From assembly GCA_903819605.1 (NCBI GenBank), contig CAIJEA010000145.1, positions 1 to 7,023 on the forward strand: a DNA stretch of 7,023 bases, written 5' to 3'. How positions within the stretch are numbered: position 1 is the first letter of the stretch; each line of letters starts with the position of its first letter. This document shows positions 1 through 6,176 of the stretch, in pieces. A model generated the notes under the pieces. That model ran no database searches and was not told where the DNA came from. It saw only the letters and a program-made list of their open reading frames with translations. The stretch comes from an uncultured cyanobacterium (GTDB lineage: Bacteria > Cyanobacteriota > Cyanobacteriia > Pseudanabaenales > Pseudanabaenaceae). A program made the translations under genes and the position numbers.

Positions 1-123
1 CGCATTAAGATTTCTGGCGCTCAATGGAATCAAAAAAATGTCTCTCAAGTTTTGAATCATCTCTGTGCTTATCTCAATGATATGCTTGATTCTTATGAGT
101 ATTTATACTCGGTGCCAAACTGA
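1..123 (+). pseudogene. C-terminal tail of a probable ISKra4-family transposase (cut by the window edge)
   Basis: An open frame runs from base 1 to a TGA at 121-123 and gives 40 residues. They begin RIKISGAQWNQKNVSQVL, continue with NHLCAYLNDML and end YSVPN. The pattern K-(I/L)-(S/T)-G-A-Q-W followed by Q-V/I-L and R/L-C-A-Y-L-N is what I remember from the extreme C-terminus of ISKra4-family transposases, which are common in cyanobacteria. The catalytic part would lie upstream of the window and cannot be judged. The stop codon lies one base before the ATG at 125 that fits the start of the next gene, so there is no room for a normal IS right end with a terminal inverted repeat. This suggests a remnant rather than a complete element, hence the pseudogene label, but an intact gene upstream is not excluded. 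The family call rests on remembered similarity only. Confidence 0.55.
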
Positions 124-124
124 G

Positions 125-464
125 ATGCTCCCCATTAGTAGTTACTGCTGAACCAGTTCCACTCAAAACCGACATCAATGGCGTAGTGCGCGTTGGCAAA
201 ACCCGTGTCACCCTAGATACAGTCATCAAAACCTTTCAGAATGGCGCAACGGCTGAAGAAATTGTTTATCGTTACCCATCTCTGAAACTAGCCGATGTCT
301 ACACCACCATTAGCTTTTACCTCAATCATCAACAAGAAGTCGAAACATATTTGCAGCAAAGGCAAAATCAAGCACAAACAATCCGTAAAATGAACGAGGC
401 AAAATTTGATCCTCAAGGATTGCGCGACAGATTAATTGCACGTCAGGTAGAGCAAGCTTCATGA
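125..464 (+). pseudogene. DUF433 family antitoxin-like protein, with an apparent 5' frameshift
   Basis: The uninterrupted frame runs from GTG 186 to the stop at 462-464 (92 residues, MRVGKTRVTLDTVIKTF...). It matches DUF433 proteins: a VGKTRVTLDTVI strand-helix start, then the G-A-T-A-E-E-I...Y-P-S-L-K-L-A-D-V-Y helix-turn-helix-like part, then Y-L-xx-R-Q at the C-terminus. DUF433 proteins are commonly found next to DUF5615 PIN-like proteins and are regarded as VapB-like antitoxins. Family members normally carry about 20 more residues before VRVGKTRV. Those residues are encoded here in the same frame from base 129 (PLVVTAEPVPLKTDINGV), but that frame has no ATG, GTG or TTG start. An ATG at 125-127 lies one base out of frame. 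Removing one C from the run at 130-133 would join it, giving MLPLVV and onwards. Either the gene is frameshifted and starts weakly at GTG 186, or this is a sequencing error. Its 3' end overlaps the next gene by four bases. Confidence 0.7.
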
Positions 465-808
465 AGTTCCTCGCTGATGAAAACTTCGATAACACAATTA
501 TCAGAGGGTTGTTACGCCGTAAGCCAGATGTTGATGTAGTTCGTGTTCGAGATGTGGGTTTAGCAGGAGCGGATGATCCGACAGTACTAGAGTGGGCAGC
601 CCAAGAAAATCGTGTACTTTTAACTCATGATGTTGCTACCGTAACCCGTTATGCCTATGAGCGGATTGCCGCAGGTCAAGCCATGACAGGAGTTATTGAA
701 GTTACTTTTGATTCTTCTATTGGGCGAGTAATTGAAGATCTTTTATTTATCTTAGATTGTAGTCTCGAAGGAGAATTGGAAGGGCAGATCTACTATCTTC
801 CTTTATGA
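461..808 (+). CDS. DUF5615 family PIN-like protein, probable toxin of a DUF433/DUF5615 pair
   Basis: The 115-residue protein begins MKFLADENFDNTIIRGL, the typical opening of DUF5615 (Mut7-C-like, PIN-like) proteins. The acidic D6-E7-N8 cluster follows the first beta strand. A second acidic site is in LLTHD (D57), after VLEWAAQENRV, which is the usual spacing in the family. PIN-like proteins are metal-dependent RNases, and by analogy with VapC this would be the toxin and the upstream DUF433 protein its antitoxin; nuclease activity has not been shown from this sequence. Length is normal for the family and the frame is intact. The ATG overlaps the stop of the upstream gene (ATGA at 461-464), so translation is probably coupled. 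If the antitoxin lost its start by frameshift, the pair may be unbalanced or silent. Confidence 0.85.
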   Translation: MKFLADENFDNTIIRGLLRRKPDVDVVRVRDVGLAGADDPTVLEWAAQENRVLLTHDVATVTRYAYERIAAGQAMTGVIEVTFDSSIGRVIEDLLFILDCSLEGELEGQIYYLPL

Positions 809-837
809 CTAGCGAAATTCACGCTTAGTTTGGGTGA

Positions 838-890
838 TCAATAATTACTTACTCTCATGAGACGGCTAAATTTATTTTAGTGATTATTGA
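838..890. repeat. Imperfect inverted repeat downstream of the DUF5615 gene
   Basis: TCAATAATTACT at 838-849 can pair with AGTGATTATTGA at 879-890 over 12 positions, with one G-T pair. The 29-base loop holds a perfect 10-base palindrome, TCTCATGAGA, at 853-862. There is no T-run after the stem, so a standard intrinsic terminator is not convincing. It could mark the end of the accessory segment or be an operator-like site. Function unknown. Confidence 0.4.
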
Positions 891-914
891 GAGATCTAAG
901 GTAAATCTAAATCA

Positions 915-922
915 GCGATCGC
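915..922. repeat. HIP1 palindrome GCGATCGC (one of eight in the window)
   Basis: HIP1 (highly iterated palindrome 1) is a hallmark octamer of many cyanobacterial genomes. The copies I found start at 915, 1645, 1967, 2456, 3259, 3892, 4326 and 5094. They lie in the topoisomerase gene, ssb, crtR and two intergenic stretches, and in none of the mobile-element regions. Confidence 0.9.
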
Positions 923-964
923 CAAGAAAAACAATACTCGTTAAACGTAAAGTCACTATACAGC

Positions 965-994
965 TTGAGTTTGCTGTTACATTGTGTTTATTAT
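965..994 (+). promoter_or_regulatory. Candidate sigma70-type promoter for the topoisomerase gene
   Basis: TTGAGT (965-970, four of six matches to TTGACA) is followed after 18 bases by TATTAT (989-994, five of six matches to TATAAT). This lies 32 bases before the ATG at 1027. No Shine-Dalgarno sequence is evident before that ATG. The call is by consensus only; another -10-like TATAGC lies at 1008-1013. Confidence 0.3.
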
Positions 995-1026
995 TGTGAT
1001 TTTCGTGTATAGCGTTCGTAGATTTT

Positions 1027-3747
1027 ATGACACAGCAAGGGCAGCAAGAGTTAGATTTTGGTTCGGAGTCTAACGGGGGAAGGATCGTACCAACTTCACT
1101 GCAATCAGAAATGCAGCGATCCTACCTAGAATATGCGATGAGTGTCATCGTCGGTCGGGCCCTGCCAGATGCCCGTGACGGTCTAAAACCTGTGCATCGA
1201 CGGATTATCTACGCCATGCATGAGCTAGGACTTGTACCCGATCGCCCATTTCGTAAATGCGCTCGGGTAGTTGGTGACGTGCTGGGTAAATACCACCCAC
1301 ATGGAGATCAATCGGTTTACGATGCGCTGGTGCGCTTAGTACAGGACTTTTCTAGCCGTTACCCATTGCTAGCAGGTCACGGCAACTTTGGCTCCGTAGA
1401 TAACGATCCTGCGGCGGCAATGCGTTATACCGAATGTCGTTTGGCGGCAATCGGTAACGAGGCAATGCTGAGCGAAATCGAAGAAGATGTTGTTGATTTT
1501 GTCGATAACTTTGATGGATCGGAACAGGAACCTGCGGTATTGCCCGCCCAGTTGCCAATGTTGCTGCTTAATGGCTCAACGGGGATTGCCGTGGGAATGG
1601 CGACGAATATTCCGCCGCACAACTTAAGTGAAATTGTAGATGGCGCGATCGCCCTTATCGATAACCCAAATCTACCTGACGATCAATTACTGAACTTGAT
1701 CCCCGCCCCTGACTTTCCTACGGGTGGGATCATTATGAATGCAGATGGAGTGCGTGAGGCATACCTAACAGGGCGCGGTAGCATTACCGTGCGCGGTGTA
1801 GCATCGATTGAGCATTTTGGTGGTAAAGGGACAGGAAAGCGCCAAAGATTGGCGATCATTATTACTGAGTTGCCGTATCAGGTCAATAAATCGGCATGGA
1901 TCGAAAAAATTGCCGAACTGGTGAACAACGCGAAAATTGATGGTATTTCTGATATTCGCGACGAAAGCGATCGCGAAGGAATGCGGGTCGTGATTGAGCT
2001 AAAGAAGGATATAGTACCCGAAGTGGTTCTTGATCAGCTCTATCGTCAAACGGCTCTGCAATCAACTTTTGGCGCAAGTCTACTGGCTCTGCAAGGTTCA
2101 CAACCAAAGCAAATGAGTCTGCGCGAGCTTCTGCAAGAGTTCCTTAGCTTCCGCGAAGAGACTCTAGTCAAGCGCTTTCGTTATCAACTAAAGAAAGCAC
2201 AGGAAAAATCACACCTATTGGAAGGACTGGTACTAGTTCTACAAGATCTCGATCGCTTGATTCGGATTTTACGATTTGCAAATAACAGTGCCCTTGCCAA
2301 GACTGATTTGCAGACAGAATTTGCACTTTCGGAAACTCAAGCCGAAGCAATCCTCTCGATGCCATTGCGTCGTATCACTGCGATCGAGCAACAGAAATTA
2401 CGCGAAGAATTAGAAGCCTTGCAGCAACAAATTGTCAAGTTAGAGCGACTACTGGGCGATCGCCGTGAGTTGATGAAATTTCTAAAGAAAGAATTACGCG
2501 AACATAAAAAGCGACATAGCGATCCGAGGCGTACTCATCTCGCTTGGCAGTTGCTGGAAAGTCGTAAGATTAACGATATCGAAGTTTTCCCAAATGCTGA
2601 AAACATTGAACCTACAAAAGCAAAACCCAAAATTACCAAAGCCGATCGCGCTATTCAGCAGACCATTGAGCCTGAAATAATACCTGAGCCAACTACCGAT
2701 AAACCCAGCAATCGTAAATCCTCCAAGTCCACTAATAACAAACAACCAAAACTAGTAGAAGTTCCTCTAATTTCTCTCACTACCGAGTTAAATATTCCGA
2801 CAGCAGAACCGCAAGATGTTACGGTGCAAATTACGCATAAAGGTTATATCAAAAGCTTTGAAGGTAATTCCAGAGCATCACAGTCTAGCGACCTAAATGA
2901 TGATGTAACAATCGCCTCCTACGATACCCGCAGCGATCGAGAGATGGTGGTATTAACTGATAAGGGACGAGCGTTTCCGCTATCTCTTGGCAATGTACCA
3001 ATTGTCAAGGGTAAAGGTCGCGGCACTCCCTTAATTACGCTCTTACCCGATAGCACGGAGCAAATTGTCTCTCAATTTGTTTGGGAAAAGAATGCGGAAT
3101 CGACCAAAGGAATAGTGCTACTTTCTAGTCAAGGTAAAATCAAGCGATCTCCACTCGCTGAATTTGCGGATATGACCGCAAGAGGCTTAATTGCTGCCAA
3201 ATTTAAGGAGGACGATTCCCTTTTCTGGGCGGACATTGTTGATTTGGAGCAAGAACTCGCGATCGCAACCTCCGCAGGAAGGATTTTACGTCTTAAAGCT
3301 GATGAGAATCAAATCCCGACGGTAGGACGAGCCGCCGCAGGAAACATTGCACTCCGTTTAGGAAGTTCAGAATCTCAAATTGGTGTATCAGCGATCGATC
3401 TGCAAAACTATCCTAGCTCTGAGCTAATCCTAATTACCGCCGAAGGTTTTGCCAAACGCATATCTGCTGGTAATATTCGAGCTGCTGTCAGAGGGGCGAT
3501 CGGTGCTCAATGCTTCAAGTTCCAATCACGTTCAGATAAATTAGTTAGTATGACTGCGATCTCCCATCCCCGTCTAGATCTGCCTGTCACCTTCTTAATT
3601 GGTCAAGATAACGATATAGGATTGAGAACGGTACAAATGCCTTTAGGGGCTATTCCTCTGGAATCACCAAACAGTCAAGGGCGCTCGATTTTTGCTGGTG
3701 AAAGTGATTTAGTGCGATCGGAAAAAGTAATTCGGGTAGTAATCTAA
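1027..3747 (+). CDS. gyrA: Type IIA DNA topoisomerase subunit A (DNA gyrase subunit A, or ParC-like)
   Basis: This is the breakage-reunion subunit, which acts with GyrB/ParE to change DNA supercoiling using ATP. The start ATG is followed within about 20 residues by the family's IVPTSLQSEMQRSYLEYAMS. The winged-helix region has the KPVHRRI and FRKCARVVGDVLGKYHPHGD motifs (about 54-94). The catalytic tyrosine is Y134 in AAMRYTE. The tower follows, with NGSTGIAVGMATNIPPHN and ITELPYQVNK. The coiled coil to exit gate covers about 375-510, ending in DPRRTHL. A Lys/Pro/Ser-rich linker at about 511-590 leads to a C-terminal domain with about six strand repeats of the 'LTDKGRAFPL' type, as in the GyrA beta-pinwheel. 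The canonical GyrA box QRRGGKG is not seen; the nearest match is VKGKGRGT at 660-667. Length (906) is in the usual range. Cyanobacteria often carry two A-type subunits, so gyrase versus topoisomerase IV cannot be settled here. The gene precedes ssb on the same strand. Confidence 0.93.
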   Translation: MTQQGQQELDFGSESNGGRIVPTSLQSEMQRSYLEYAMSVIVGRALPDARDGLKPVHRRIIYAMHELGLVPDRPFRKCARVVGDVLGKYHPHGDQSVYDALVRLVQDFSSRYPLLAGHGNFGSVDNDPAAAMRYTECRLAAIGNEAMLSEIEEDVVDFVDNFDGSEQEPAVLPAQLPMLLLNGSTGIAVGMATNIPPHNLSEIVDGAIALIDNPNLPDDQLLNLIPAPDFPTGGIIMNADGVREAYLTGRGSITVRGVASIEHFGGKGTGKRQRLAIIITELPYQVNKSAWIEKIAELVNNAKIDGISDIRDESDREGMRVVIELKKDIVPEVVLDQLYRQTALQSTFGASLLALQGSQPKQMSLRELLQEFLSFREETLVKRFRYQLKKAQEKSHLLEGLVLVLQDLDRLIRILRFANNSALAKTDLQTEFALSETQAEAILSMPLRRITAIEQQKLREELEALQQQIVKLERLLGDRRELMKFLKKELREHKKRHSDPRRTHLAWQLLESRKINDIEVFPNAENIEPTKAKPKITKADRAIQQTIEPEIIPEPTTDKPSNRKSSKSTNNKQPKLVEVPLISLTTELNIPTAEPQDVTVQITHKGYIKSFEGNSRASQSSDLNDDVTIASYDTRSDREMVVLTDKGRAFPLSLGNVPIVKGKGRGTPLITLLPDSTEQIVSQFVWEKNAESTKGIVLLSSQGKIKRSPLAEFADMTARGLIAAKFKEDDSLFWADIVDLEQELAIATSAGRILRLKADENQIPTVGRAAAGNIALRLGSSESQIGVSAIDLQNYPSSELILITAEGFAKRISAGNIRAAVRGAIGAQCFKFQSRSDKLVSMTAISHPRLDLPVTFLIGQDNDIGLRTVQMPLGAIPLESPNSQGRSIFAGESDLVRSEKVIRVVI

Positions 3748-3801
3748 ATCGCCGAAAACAGATAAAATAAGTAAATATGTATATTTTCTGATACTTGTCC
3801 T

Positions 3802-4170
3802 ATGACACTAAACAAAGTTCATCTAGTTGGGCGAGCAGGACGCGATCCTGAGGTCAAATACTTTGAGTCTGGCAAAGTAGTCTGTAACTTTGCGATCGCT
3901 GTTAACCGTAACACAAGTAACCGTGATGATCCGCCAGATTGGTTTGATTTAGAAGTATGGGATAAAACCGCAGAAGTCGCGGCTAACTATGTAAAGAAGG
4001 GAAGCTTAATCGGTATCTCAGGCTCTCTTAAATTCGATCGCTGGAACGATCGGACGACTGGCGATGAACGCCAAAAGCCGGTAATTCGCGTAGATCGACT
4101 CGAACTCTTGGGTTCTCGCAAGGATAATGAAGCCGCAAGCAGTAGTGGCAGCTATGACGACGATTTTTAA
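3802..4170 (+). CDS. ssb: Single-stranded DNA-binding protein
   Basis: The 122-residue protein is an OB-fold SSB that coats single-stranded DNA in replication, repair and recombination, usually as a tetramer. The OB-fold covers about residues 1-105: MTLNKVHLVGRAGRDPEVKY, then the FAIAVNR strand, then DWFDLEVWDKTAEVAANYVKKG, which holds W47 and W53 of the DNA-stacking region, then GSLKFDRW and VIRVDRLELLG. The C-terminal tail is short (about 17 residues, Ser/Asp rich) and ends YDDDF. The acidic tip with a final Phe, which recruits partner proteins, is therefore present, but without the I-P of the well-known DDDIPF ending. The gene starts 54 bases after the topoisomerase stop, on the same strand. 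No Shine-Dalgarno sequence precedes the ATG. A TAAAAT hexamer at 3763-3768 might be a -10 box, so co-transcription or a separate promoter are both possible. Confidence 0.95.
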   Translation: MTLNKVHLVGRAGRDPEVKYFESGKVVCNFAIAVNRNTSNRDDPPDWFDLEVWDKTAEVAANYVKKGSLIGISGSLKFDRWNDRTTGDERQKPVIRVDRLELLGSRKDNEAASSSGSYDDDF

Positions 4171-4190
4171 TCTATAGCTATAGCTTTAAG

Positions 4191-4241
4191 AACCCAAATG
4201 AATAGTGGCGGCGCTTTGCGCCGCCACTATTCATTTGGGTT
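4191..4241. repeat. Perfect 24-bp inverted repeat with 3-base loop (palindromic repeat or terminator)
   Basis: The left arm at 4191-4214 starts AACCCAAATGAATAGTGG and ends GGCGGCGC. The loop is TTT (4215-4217), and 4218-4241 is the exact reverse complement. The stem top is very GC-rich, and TTTTGATTTG follows the right arm, so it could end ssb transcription. The perfection and length of the stem are more than a terminator needs and resemble dispersed palindromic repeats (REP or MITE-like) seen in cyanobacterial genomes. A small palindrome, CTATAGCTATAG (4172-4183), lies just before it. Confidence 0.85.
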
Positions 4242-4367
4242 TTGATTTGTCCTAGCTATCTCTTTTATTGCTATATCTTTTTTTAGAGTAGTTCGGTTAA
4301 ATACGGTTTTCCGACTCAAAACTTAGCGATCGCATCGGTAAGAATATATTTAGTTAACTAGATATAT

Positions 4368-4372
4368 AAGGA
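4368..4372 (+). promoter_or_regulatory. Ribosome binding site of the DUF760 gene
   Basis: AAGGA lies seven bases before the ATG at 4380, a standard spacing. It supports that start codon. A TATATT hexamer at 4345-4350 might serve as a -10 box, without a convincing -35. Confidence 0.6.
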
Positions 4373-4379
4373 ATTAATT

Positions 4380-4691
4380 ATGTTTAACCTTGGTGAACTT
4401 AACTCCAGCAACAATCTTTTACTTGACTATTTAAAAACACAATCTCCAGAAACTTTGGCAACAGTTGCCCAATCGGTCAGCCCAGAAGTTCAACAGATCA
4501 TTCATCAAAATATTCAAAACTTAGTTGGTGTTTTGCCACCACCGCATTTCAATGTCAGCATTACTACTGATCGCGAAAACTTAGCTAATCTAATCGGCTC
4601 AGCGATGATGACGGGTTACTTCATCCGCCAAATGGAGACAAGAATGCAGTTAGATCATGCTCTAGCATCAGTATCTAGCCCAGAAGCATAA
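4380..4691 (+). CDS. DUF760 family protein (cyanobacterial/plastid conserved protein of unknown function)
   Basis: The 103-residue protein fits the small cyanobacterial DUF760 family, which also has chloroplast-targeted relatives in plants. Visible signs are the opening helix (LLLDYLKTQSPETLATVAQ, about 13-31), the central SPEVQQIIHQNIQNLVGVLP (34-53), the FNVSITTDRENLANLIGSAM segment (57-76) and the MTGYFIRQMETRM helix near the end (77-89). It is mainly alpha-helical, and I see neither a signal peptide nor a membrane span. Its biochemical role is unknown to me and is not guessed here. A good ribosome binding site precedes the ATG. The gene stands alone, with the large palindrome upstream and a shared terminator downstream, convergent with crtR. 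Confidence 0.8.
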   Translation: MFNLGELNSSNNLLLDYLKTQSPETLATVAQSVSPEVQQIIHQNIQNLVGVLPPPHFNVSITTDRENLANLIGSAMMTGYFIRQMETRMQLDHALASVSSPEA

Positions 4692-4730
4692 AAAAGTAGC
4701 TAGGTCTTGATTTGTCAGTCCAAGTCATAT

Positions 4731-4765
4731 AAAAAAGGAACCTATTCTAAATAGGTTCCTTTTTT
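4731..4765. terminator. Bidirectional intrinsic terminator between DUF760 gene and crtR
   Basis: AAAAAAGGAACCTAT (4731-4745) pairs perfectly with ATAGGTTCCTTTTTT (4751-4765) around a 5-base loop whose outer bases can also pair. The A-run on the left and T-run on the right make it work on both strands. It sits 39 bases after the DUF760 stop and 11 bases after the crtR stop, as expected for convergent genes. Confidence 0.9.
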
Positions 4766-4776
4766 GTTTATCGAAT

Positions 4777-5724
4777 TTATGACTCTGTAACTGAAACAGA
4801 ATGTAAACCGTTTTTAGATTTCTTAGATTTGTGTTTATTGGGCTTATCGCCATGTCCGTGGAAACGAATACCTAAGAACACGTCATACAAAAAACCAGCA
4901 AGATCGGGCATCTTAAAAATGCCCAAGGTCTGAGGTGAACCATTGGCATCTAGTAGTGGCTTCATTTGATAATAAGCACTTTCGTAATAGTACCAAGGCA
5001 CATTTGGCCAAAGATGATGAACTAGATGATAATTTTGACCGAGCAGTAAGATATTGAGAAATTTCCCTGGATAAACTCTGGCATTCTTCCAGCGCGATCG
5101 CTCGATAAATGGTCGATGGGGCAAATAGTCAAAAAATAAACCCAACAATAGACCCATTACTGCTGCTGGTACAAACCAGAAGTTCATCATGTAACCAAGA
5201 AAACCCCAGTGGTAGCCTACAAAAATTGTGGCGATCACGATCGATCGGCTAATTGCCCATTCCAGCAATTCATAATTGCGCCATAGACGACGCTGGAAAA
5301 AGAAAATCTCGTGATAGAAAAAACGGGCAGCAATCAACCACAATGGACCACCAGTAGATACATAGTGGTCGGGATCGTCCTCTTCATCGTTCACATGGGC
5401 ATGATGCTGCATATGAACGCGGGTAAATACGGGGAAAACAAAGCCTTGTAATATTGCTGCAATATGTCCGATCGCTGCATTAACAATGCGATTGGGATGA
5501 GCAACACCATGACAAGCATCATGAATTACAGTTCCCAGTACATAAAGCGATGAAAAATTACAAACAAACACGAGCCAGTTTGACCAGCCCCATACCCAGT
5601 AGCCTGTTGTCGATGCGGTTGCTAAAACAATCGAACCAAGTAGCAGTAATATTGTTGGATTAAATCCCTGCGCTGCACCCATCAGACCGATTGGAACAGT
5701 TAGGGCTTTGCCCTGCTGCTGCAT
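4777..5724 (-). CDS. crtR: Beta-carotene 3-hydroxylase of the CrtR type (fatty-acid-desaturase-like)
   Basis: This 315-residue membrane di-iron oxygenase would add hydroxyl groups to beta-ionone rings, making zeaxanthin from beta-carotene and, in some species, acting on the monocyclic carotenoid that leads to myxoxanthophyll. The desaturase-type histidine boxes are all present: HDACHGVAH (68-76), HMQHHAHVNDEEDDPDH (104-120) and HLVHH (233-237), with YLPHRPF (200-206) as a further conserved site. STGGPLWLIAARFFYHEIFFFQRRLW (123-148) is close to what I recall of cyanobacterial CrtR. Hydrophobic spans lie at about 24-44, 50-67, 84-100, 160-180 and 183-199. The C-terminus is Lys-rich (294-306). 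Length matches the family (about 300). The start is fixed by a strong Shine-Dalgarno sequence. Related ketolases (CrtW) share the fold, but the motifs and length fit CrtR better. Confidence 0.88.
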   Translation of the reverse strand: MQQQGKALTVPIGLMGAAQGFNPTILLLLGSIVLATASTTGYWVWGWSNWLVFVCNFSSLYVLGTVIHDACHGVAHPNRIVNAAIGHIAAILQGFVFPVFTRVHMQHHAHVNDEEDDPDHYVSTGGPLWLIAARFFYHEIFFFQRRLWRNYELLEWAISRSIVIATIFVGYHWGFLGYMMNFWFVPAAVMGLLLGLFFDYLPHRPFIERSRWKNARVYPGKFLNILLLGQNYHLVHHLWPNVPWYYYESAYYQMKPLLDANGSPQTLGIFKMPDLAGFLYDVFLGIRFHGHGDKPNKHKSKKSKNGLHSVSVTES

Positions 5725-5731
5725 TGTGTCA

Positions 5732-5737
5732 CTCCTT
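5732..5737 (-). promoter_or_regulatory. Strong ribosome binding site of crtR
   Basis: Read on the minus strand, AAGGAG lies within GAGGAAGGAGTG, seven bases before the crtR ATG (5722-5724). It supports this start over the in-frame Met at residue 15. Confidence 0.8.
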
Positions 5738-5759
5738 CCTCAATTTCTTATCTTTATCC

Positions 5760-5789
5760 AATATGCATTTCGAGTCGGCTGGCTGCCAA
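5760..5789 (-). promoter_or_regulatory. Candidate promoter of crtR
   Basis: On the minus strand TTGGCA (5784-5789, five of six matches to TTGACA) is followed after 18 bases by CATATT (5760-5765, four of six matches to TATAAT). This is 36 bases before the crtR start. Other AT-rich hexamers nearby could serve instead. Confidence 0.3.
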
Positions 5790-5792
5790 GCT

Positions 5793-5816
5793 CAAATATA
5801 TTTGAAAAATATATTT
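5793..5816. repeat. Paired AAATATATTT repeats upstream of crtR
   Basis: AAATATATTT occurs at 5794-5803 and again at 5807-5816, 13 bases apart. Each copy is palindromic, and the first sits in the longer palindrome CAAATATATTTG (5793-5804). They lie just upstream of the candidate crtR -35 box, where a regulator or an AT-rich upstream element could act. In such AT-rich DNA chance is also possible. Confidence 0.4.
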
Positions 5817-6000
5817 TATTGTTGCGTTTTATTACATTTTTTATTATCCACTATGCTACCGACAATAGAGCGAGATTGCAACTTAAGCTCTAACTAAAAA
5901 AACAAAATAAATAAAAGTAAATCTTTAAAATCCTTGATAGAAAAGGCTTCTACCGTTGAGGTGAAGTTTTAAGTTGGTTTGATTTTGTTAATTTTTGGTA
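5817..6000. other. AT-rich intergenic stretch without recognised genes
   Basis: No gene is supported here; the short plus-strand frames across 5691-5897 are low-complexity and partly antisense to crtR. A weak hairpin at 5941-5970 pairs CTTC-ACC with GGTGAAG around GTTGA, with one bulged base, and is flanked by AAAA and TTTT. It could be a poor terminator for the minus-strand remnant at 6001-6111. Nothing else stands out. Confidence 0.4.
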
Positions 6001-6111
6001 TTACTTTTTAGGTAATGGTAGTGGTGGCGATGGTAGCGTGAGTTCTACTGGGGTTGTAATTACAGGAGCAGGTGGCTGTGTGACTGGATCGACAATGTCA
6101 GTTGAATCAAT
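6001..6111 (-). pseudogene. Proline-rich C-terminal remnant of an unknown gene, cut by the IS5-type insertion
   Basis: On the minus strand about 37 codons end in a TAA at 6001-6003. The residues read SIDSTDIVDPVTQPPAP, then VITTPVELTLPSPPLPLPKK. The Pro/Thr-rich tail with a natural stop looks like the C-terminus of a secreted or cell-surface protein, but no domain is recognisable. Reading further back, the frame meets a TGA at about 6127-6129, just inside the segment that leads to the IS5-type transposase, and no start codon exists. The simplest reading is a gene truncated by that insertion. The plus strand is also open here (5960-6192, Gly-rich, no early start), so coding on this strand is an inference. 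Confidence 0.35.
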
Positions 6112-6176
6112 AGACCTCTTACAGAATCAAAAATATGTTAGGCTTGCTAGCTTTTTATCAGATCTAAAGTTAAGTG

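Noticed and set aside
1352..2745. Several minus-strand open frames of 65-83 codons inside the topoisomerase gene
   Set aside because: They lie antisense to a clearly conserved gene, have no recognisable domains and are shadows of its codon pattern.
4777..5724. Beta-carotene ketolase (CrtW) or fatty-acid desaturase
   Set aside because: The histidine boxes are shared, but the HMQHHAHVND and STGGPLWLIA...FFYHE motifs and the length fit CrtR better.
5691..5897. Two overlapping plus-strand frames (61 and 68 codons) at the start of crtR
   Set aside because: They begin antisense to crtR, run into AT-rich non-coding DNA and have no family features.
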